Shown here piece after piece: positions 49,801 to 58,800 of a DNA stretch of 64,000 nt. The position numbers and the translations under genes are program-made. Below the pieces are notes generated by a model. That model was not told the origin of the DNA, did not search any database, and was given only the letters and a program-made list of their open reading frames with translations. Positions within the stretch are counted from its first letter, which is position 1, and each line of letters opens with the position of its first letter. Source of the DNA: Haliclystus octoradiatus (taxonomy: Eukaryota; Cnidaria; Staurozoa; Stauromedusae; Haliclystidae); assembly GCA_916610825.1 (NCBI GenBank), contig OU744454.1, forward strand, positions 5,962,321-6,026,320. Reading direction: 5' to 3'.

Positions 49801-52800
49801 GAATTCCAATTGTACTCCACAACGATGTAAGACAAGAATTAAACTCAATGGAAAAGAAAGGTATCATAGAGGCAGTGGAACATCCTACTGATTGGGAAAG
49901 CAATTTGGTTATCGTGAGAAAGGCAAATGGAAGCCTAAGAATTTGCATTGATCCTAGGGCATTGAATCTTGCACTCCGAAGAGAACGATACATGATGCCA
50001 ACAATTGAGGATGTCATTCCGAACCTCACAAATGCCAAAGTTTTCTCAGTTCTTGACCTAAAATCTGGCTACTGGCATGTGAAACTCGACCAATCATCAA
50101 CTGACTTGACAACTTTCAACACTCCTTTTGGCAGGTTCAAGTGGCTACGTTTACCATTTGGACTGAATGTATCTGCTGAAATGTTCCAACGCCGTCTACA
50201 CCAAGCTCTTAGTGGTCTTGAAGGCACTATTTGTGTTGCTGATGACGTTATTGTGATTGGCTGTGGGGAGAGCATTGAGAGTGCACAACAGGAGCATGAT
50301 CTGCGTTTAATGGCTGTCCTAGAGAGGTGCAAGATGCAAGGTATCAAGCTGAACAAGGAAAAAATGCAACTGAGAAAGAACTCCATCAAATTCCTGGGCC
50401 ATATTGTCTCCAAAGATGGGATTGAGCCAGACCCCGAAAAGGTTACAACAGTGAAAAAGATGAAAAGCCCAATCAACGAAAAGGAGCTAAGAAGTTTTCT
50501 GGGTTTTGTTCAATATTTGGCCAAATTTATACCACATTTATCCGACATCACTTTGCCATTGCGAGATGCCCTGAAGGAAGACAATTGGTCTTGGGGACCA
50601 AAAGAAGAAGAAGCATTTGAGGCCACAAAGGAAGCAGTCACATCAGAGCCAGTCATTCTTCAACATTACCAACCAGCAAAAGAACTCATTCTACAATGCG
50701 ACGCCAGTGACACTGGATTGGGTGCATCACTGTTGCAAGATGAACATCCATTAGCTTATTGCAGTCGTGCTCTCACCCCAACAGAAGGAAGGTATGCTGT
50801 CATTGAAAAAGAAATGTTGGCAATCGTATGGGCCATGGAAAGGTATCATCAATACACATTTGGCCGGCCTACCATCATTCACAGTGACCACAAACCATTA
50901 GAAGACATCATGAAAAAAGAGCTGAAAAATGTTCCAAAGCGATTGCAACGGATGCTCATGCGCCTTCAGCAATACGATGTAAAAGTAATTTACAAACCTG
51001 GAAAAGAACAACATCTAGCTGACTTATTGAGTAGAACTGCATTTCGAGAAGAACCAGAGAAGGCAAACTCACAAAATTTAATCAATATAGTTGCTGACAT
51101 CAATTCAATCACAAGTGTTATGAATTCATCATGGGGCTTAAAGATTGCCCAAGCAACCGAAAATGACAACACAATGAAGCAGTTGAAAAATATTATCACT
51201 CTTGGATGGCCAGACAACAAACAAGCAATACCTGCATGTTTACATCCATTCTTCAGCTTCCGTTATGAATTAGCTGTGTACAATGGTATTATCTATAAAG
51301 GAGAACGTGCTATTATACCGCCTTCAATGCGTTCGGAGTTAAAGCATGAAGTACATTCAGGCCACCAGGGCATACAGGCATGTTTAGCAAGGGCGAGAGA
51401 ATGTATTTATTGGCCAGGAATGAATGCTGAAATTCAGGATATGATCACTCATTGCGAAGTTTGCCAACGTCATCAAGTAAGCCAACCACGGGAACCGATG
51501 ACGATTACTGAAACTGCTAGCCGTCCCTGGCAACAAATATCTACTGATTTATTCCATTGGCAGGATAAAGACTTCTTGGCAACAGTTGATCATTTCAGCA
51601 ATTTCATTGAGGTGGACCTATTGAAAAGCACAAAGGCTAATGAAGTAATTGGAAAGTTGAAATCCCACATGGCAAGGTATGGTCTTCCCGAGCAAGTAAC
51701 ATCTGATAATGGCCCTCAGTTTGTCTCAGATGAATTTCAGCAGTTCTCAAAGGAATGGGATTTCACGCATGTCACATCCAGCCCATATCATCCTCAGGGG
51801 AATGGAAAAGCTGAATCAGCAGTCAAGACAGCCAAATCGCTTATGACGAAGGCAGATGATGCCGGAGCAGATCCACAGAAAGCTCTGTTGGCCCATCGTA
51901 ATACCACACAGCCTGGACTCTTCTCTAGCCCTGCCCAGCGTTTCATGGCACGACGTACAAGGACAATGCTACCGTCAACACAGACTCTCCTTAAACCGGC
52001 ACTAAAGGAAAATGCTCAAATAGGGTTATTAGCAAAGAAATTACAATCTAAAGAGGGTTTTGATCGCCACACACGAGCCCAGAAAATTCTAGAAGAAGGA
52101 TCAAGCGTTAAAATCAAACCTGTAACCCTTGGTGACAAGATATGGAGGCAAGGTACGGTTGAAAATCAGTTGGATGAACGTTCGTACCTTATCAAAACCA
52201 AGACCGGAACAATCCGCCGAAACCGGAAAGACATCAACGCCGTCCCGAAAGCGAATGAAGATGCCGTCATGAATGGAGCAATTCACCCGTCAACAGCAGA
52301 AACAATGGTAGAGCAAAGCAGAAATTTACTATCTAACAATGAGGCAAATGCATGTCCATATCAAGATGACAATGTTGAACTAGAGCCCATCACACAGAGA
52401 TGCAGTGGAAGGAAAGTCAACATTCCTGCTAGATACAAGGAATGAAAACATAATAACGTTACTGTTAGATACGGAGATTGATCTAAAACAAAACAAAATA
52501 TAATTAAGTAAATAAAATTAAATATAGTAAAAGGGATGTTGTATTATTGGTAGTGTTATTGACAAGCTACCATTATTGTTATGTACTCTATAAAAGAGGC
52601 TGGTCTTCTAGCCTCATTCTCAGTGTAGCTATGCCAAGATGGCCAAATAGATCATCAAACTATCTTATCAATTGTCTTGTATATCTACATATATCTCTGC
52701 AATCATCATCAGTTCAGAACCCTATCAATAACACAACAAATATCATAGTAAAGGGCATTTAAATATGATTAATTGTATAGTTGTTTAATCTCCTACAAAA

Positions 52801-55800
52801 TCATGAACAGTTCACGAATAAAGTAAATAAAAAATAGGCTGTTTAACGTACATGGACTGTTCATAAACTGCTTATGAGATGTTCATGACTGCTTATGAGA
52901 TGTTCATGAACAGTTCATGAATGTTTTTAAAGTTCATTCAAAGTAATCCTACCATTAAAGGTCCTGCAAAATCCACACAATGATAATGGAAATGTTCCAT
53001 TTCTTCAATTCTTGGAAAACGTAATCCTTTATCAAACATCCTGGAACGAGACAATGAGCCATCAATGAAATATACATTTAGCAAATATCTTTCTATCATG
53101 AATATCACCTCTTGAATATAGGCATTACCTTAATTGTTCAATTGAAAAATGATAGTTACGATAAGATAGGACAGCAGCAATAGACATAATCAAGTAAAAG
53201 CCTGAATGGAAAAACGATGACTTTCTATAATAAATTGCTAGAGAGTGTGGGTGGCTCCTATCATTCAAATTTTATATAGTTTTGGCTTGATGGTACAGTC
53301 AAACTCGGTTAATATCCCCTCTTTTAATGTTCCATCTTGCTTAATATCTCCACAAAAACTGATTCCTAGTATCAATACTCCATTACTAACTCTCATATTC
53401 ATACCTCGCTTAATATCCCACCTTGCTTAATGTCCCGCTTTTCATCCGTACGAGAGGGGGGATATTAAGCAAGTTCGACTGTATTCGATTGTCTGTTTGG
53501 AGACAGCTTAATTTTATTAGTAAATAGCGTTTTTGTGAAATAGACAATCCATTCTATTCAAGAGGATTAGTTCAGATGGCAGAGCAACCAAACTCCAGAT
53601 TTCATCATATCTGATTGAATGCGGTTCGAAGCCTATGAACGTGAAATCAGCCTTGACTTTATCTAAAACATTAAACGACTACCATGTTCTGATGGCAGAT
53701 GAAATGGTCTCAGAGTGAATTGCCTTGTGAGTAGCTGCGACGCATTGTTGCGCATTGTCAATCAAGGTCAATCTACCATGAAATATGTTAAAATTGATCT
53801 TGCAGTGTCATTGCTGAGAACAATAAAGAGTAAGCTCAGCGTTGTTGGCTAGATGGTGTCGTTGGTGTTGCCAGTTGTAGAGTCCAAAGGAGTATTTAAA
53901 ATCAAGGAAGGAAGGAAAGCAGGTTTGAGACGAGCAATAGAAACCGAATCTCTATGATGACAAAAGTCCAAGATGAAGTAGTCTTTGTATCGTGATAGCA
54001 CCTTGAAAGGTCCGTCATATGGTGGTTGAAGTGGAGTACGATGGGCATCGTGTCGAACAAAAACATGGGTAGACATCTCGAGTGCTGATGGAATGTCAGA
54101 AGGTGAGTGGCCATGAGACTTTGTGACAGGTGGTGTGAGGTGGTGCATGTAAGAACGAATACTGTCCAAGAAGGAATTAAGATCTGGTGTACCTGTAGGA
54201 AGGGCAAAATATTCGCCAGGTAATCAAAGAGGCATACCATAAACCAGTTCAGCAGGTGAGCAAGACAAATCTTCTTTAACTGCAGCACGAAGACCAAGGA
54301 GAACAACAGGTAGTTCACCTGTCCAGTTGGGTCCTGTCAGACGAGCACAAAGGGAAGCTTTCAGTTGCCGATGGAAACGCTCAACCAGGCCATTGGACTG
54401 TGAATGATAAGATGTGGTGCGTTGTCGATGAATACTCAAAAGAGTGCTGAGAGCGGTCCAGAGATCAGATTTGAATAGACGTCCCTTGTCGGAAGTCATT
54501 GTTGAAGGCGCGCCAAAACGTGATATCCAGTGGTAGATTAATGCTTTGGCACAAGACATAGCGGTAGCTTCTGACATTGGAATGGCTTCTGGCCAACGTG
54601 TGTAGCGGCCAATGACTGTAAAAACATAAATGTGTCCGTTAGAGATTGGTAGAGGTCCGACTATGTCCACATGGATTTGATCAAAGCGACGATTTGGTGG
54701 AACGATGACTTCTGGACGAGGAGTAGTATGATGGTGAACTTTGGCACGTTGACATTGGATGCAAGTTTTCGCCCAATTGCCAACATCTTTTTGTAGTCCA
54801 GGCCAGATCGTAAGGATATTAAACGCTGTGTGGCTCTTATACCAGGATGAGACAAATTGTGGAGCTGATCAAAAATGACCTTCCGTTTGGAAACAGGAAC
54901 AAATGGGGGTGGTTGAGGGGTAGAGGTGTCACAAAGTAATGATATGGAGGATCCTGGAAGAGGCATTGGAACAAGATGGAGAGATGACTTGATTGCAGAT
55001 GCTAGGGAGTCTTTTACAGCAGCTTGAGCTTTTGCGAGATCAAAAAGGTCGACAGAAGATGTTATTGCGGCAACAGATTGGATGGATATTCTGTTCTGCC
55101 CTTGTATGTACTGCTCCAGGACTGCACCAACAGCAACATCAGATGCATCAGTAGTGATACTGGTTGGGGCGTTAGCTTGAGGGTATGTAAGGAGTGTAGT
55201 CGTCATTAACGGCTGGCTTGATCGTTTCCCGACCAGGTACAAGGGCTGTTACATCGATTAGCAACAAGTAGGTGTGATTACGTCCAAAACTAGCAAAGAC
55301 CATCAGTAACAGGAGAAGATGTGCGTAGAGAGTGTTTTAGTGCTTGAACTTCTCTTCGTAAGCTGCTATTTCAGCTGCTAGGTCGACCGGTCCCTGGCGG
55401 ACTTCCGGACTACGGACTGCGGAAACTTACGGATCAACCGGAAATGAATCAGAAACCACTGACACTTGTCCAAAAGGAGCTTCAGGCCCTGTATGTTACC
55501 CAGGATCGTCCATATTGTCATCAGCCAACGTTGCTTGTTCGCTCAAAGGAAGAGATTTACAAGTAGCTAGGGCAACACAAACTCTAGTTGGTAAACGACG
55601 AAGATAAAGTTCTTTGATAAGAGGATCAGCTATTTCGTCGTGTTTATTGAGTAGTTGTTGAAAACGGCGATACAATTGAGTAGGTTTCTATCGCCGAGTT
55701 GCTCGTTCTCCAGCAAGGCATGGATATGCTGGTTGTTGGAGAGCGATGTTCGCTCGATTAATGCCAGCTTTTGTGGTATTTATCAGCGGCAGGAGGAGAA

Positions 55801-58800
55801 GCAATAATATCTCTGACTTCGCTAGCAATTGATGGTGTTAATGCAGCAGCAATGTAATTATAGGCTACTTGGTTGCATCGACACTTGTGCCATGGGTTGC
55901 AAAATGGGCTTCTACTTGCATAAACCATAAAGCAGGATCGTTTGGCCAGAAAGCAGGTAACTTATGAGCAATAGTGTAAATATACGAGATTGGTTGATCA
56001 GCAATTGAACCAGACATTGGAGCAGGAGCGACATTATTTGTTGTTGATGTTGAAGGAACTGACATGTTGACGAATTGTTGTTGATATTAAAAAGCTAAAA
56101 ATATAATTTGATTTGTGTGCTCTTGCGGGGTCACCAATGTAGCAGTGTTAAAGATAGAGAAGAGATACTCAAATAATAATAGTTGCTTTGCTTGGTAAAG
56201 TTGTAATAATCACTTTCGACTTTATCATCTCGATAATTATCTATTTCACAATACATATTTATGTCGCTAATTATAGTACAGTTGTGACGTATGTAACGGT
56301 CACTACAAACTCATGAACTCTTTTCCGAGGTGTGATCTATATCTTAACCGTGCTTGTTGAGTAAAGCCATCATAGCCTGTACTACACTTGACTTGAAGAT
56401 ATTAAAAATTAAGGGGAATTGGAAAGGGATAGTAGCAACTAGCAAAATATAAGCAAGCTAGGATACTAGATGAGGATATATTGAGAGAGACTATTGAAAT
56501 AATAGCCCCGACTAATGAAATATATTTAATTACTTACATTTGATGTTTGTAGGCATCGGGTGAACTACAAATAAATTCCCAATCGCAATGTGCAGGGCCA
56601 GTCTGAGAAATAAAAAAAAGTTTCATAAACCATTTGAAAAATATTCCATTAGTTCATGAACAGTTCATGAACCATTCAAAAGTTACATCTCAAAAAGCGT
56701 TCATGAATGACCTGTTTTAAAGAACCATTCCATTAACTTTCGTGAACTGTGTATAGGTCTAAATAATCCAAGTAAGTAAGGGTGGTCCAGACAACAGTTA
56801 GGTTCAATAAAAGAGAGGAAGGCATTCAACAAACTAACAGTAGCTAGATCAGTGGTTTTGTAAGACTATGGTTGATGTTTTTGTAAGACTATGGTTGATG
56901 TCAGGGAGACATAAATGACAGAGTAATGTAATCAAGTAATGATATCCACTGTTCTATCCAAAAATGCAAGTCTCCTAGTATGACTTCAAACTCTGATTTA
57001 ACCATGTAATTACCGCCGATCTGCAGTAGCAGTATCGCAGTCAGCTAGACATTACAGAGGGGACGAACATCATACAACACATTTATCAAACATAATAGGC
57101 CTAACATTAAACATCCAGTTTTTCTTTGTTTCAGAGGCGATATAAACTAGAAACGGAGGAATTGAGCTGATTGACTGAACGCTCACATCTTTTCTTCATG
57201 AATTACATATTACAGGGGTGGCAATATATGATACCCTGATGAGCAAATTGTTGTACAAATATCTGAGGTTTGATTGACATAAGAGTAGACCTACATGGCG
57301 TTGTGTTGTCATAATATGGCCTTCATCCATGACACATGACTATAAATATGACTAAAACATTAATTGAGACAGTATCGCCCTATGGAAGGCGCCTTCTCCT
57401 CTTCTATTCCAGGTGAGTGGCTCTTTTCATTAAGAACATTGATTGTAAAAACTCTTTACTGTTCTCAGCCGCGGCACTGCAGATCGATTTCAACAGATTT
57501 CATGGCAGTTAGGCCTCGATTGTCAATGTGCAACAATATGTCGCAACTACACACAATGGAATTCCCTTTGGGCCATTCCATTTGCCATCCTCAGATGGTA
57601 GGCTTACTCAGTTGATGTTTTAGATAAAATCGAGCTTTGTGGCGGATTTAAGCCAGAGTTGGCCAGAAATAATCAGATCTGAAGTTTGGTTGCTCTGCCA
57701 CCTGAGCTAACCCGCTTATACATAGCTACATGGCTAACTACGGCTATAGTGTTGGACCTACCGGTTCTGAGTCACTGAAAGCCATGGTTGGATGTTTTTG
57801 AAATGCTCTTGCATCAACAGACAACCTCATGAGCTTTTTATTTGTACTAAAATTGAATTGTACGAGAGAATATAATTAATTTGAGTTTCACAGTTGGAAA
57901 AGAGGTTATAGAAAGAACAAGTTTTCATTTCTTAGGAGCAAGGTGTCAAAAAGTATTTGTATTATATAATGTAATCATCATCGTTTATTAAGTACAGTAA
58001 CACATTTTAAGCTATATACAACCTTTTCAAAGGAGATGAATTTAATAGTCAAGCCTGAGTTACGGCATTTGGATTTTATTTTCAATATCTTAACAGACTA
58101 TCAACATTTTCAACACTCTGTCAAATTGATACAACTTGTAAAGTTAAACTTCTCTAACAATCACCTCCATATAGTGGTCAGTTGAGCGACCACTTGTTCA
58201 GTTCAGTTGAGTTCAATCGAGTCTGTCTATAGTGCCTGGTGAATTGGATAACAGTAGTCAGCTGTTCATGAAAAGATGATAGCCTACATATCCATTAACA
58301 ATTTGGTAATTTCAAGTTCATAAAGTCATGAACCTTTTTGATTCTTTGCACTACTTGAGATATTCCAATGCTTATCAATCAAACAAACGTTCACAGTTTG
58401 TTTATTGTAGGCCTACAAATGCTGAACTGGTATATTGAAACTAGTCAACAATAGTAAATAAGTCTTACCCATTTGTTTCAACAGGTGATTTATCAAAGAC
58501 ATCAGAATCATCACTGCTAATGAGACTTGGTTCCTAGAAAACAAAATAATAAAACATGGGCTATTGTAGTGGATTGTTTTGTTCCCTCCCTTGCAAAAAC
58601 AGTTCAGGAGTTCATGAACTGTTCATAAACTGTCTGTGAGGGTTCATGAACTGTTCATGAACAGTTCAGGAAAATTGGAGCCATCTAACATTCATGAACT
58701 GTTCATGAACTGTTCATGAACTCCTGAACTGTTTTTCGCAGGGGCTTGCATAAAAGACGCCCCTGTAATTTAATTTTAGCAGTTCATGAACCTTAAATGG

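Larger units (their letters stand above)
48186..52743 (+). mobile_element. Complete young Gypsy-type LTR retrotransposon
   Basis: Element 48191-52738 flanked by the 5-bp duplication AATAT (48186-48190 and 52739-52743). Two 202-bp LTRs appear identical, there is a primer-binding site, one unbroken gag-pol frame and a purine tract. It is inserted in RhoGAP intron 5, antisense to the gene. Identical LTRs mean little time since insertion. Confidence 0.96.

Noticed and set aside
49096-52286. Minus-strand frames across the young Gypsy
   Set aside because: They are antisense shadows of gag-pol.
57005-57050. Alternative RhoGAP exon 3 candidate ending at the GTAATT donor near 57017
   Set aside because: Read in the needed phase it meets a stop at once or leaves only a 7-base microexon; 57762-57807 fits better.
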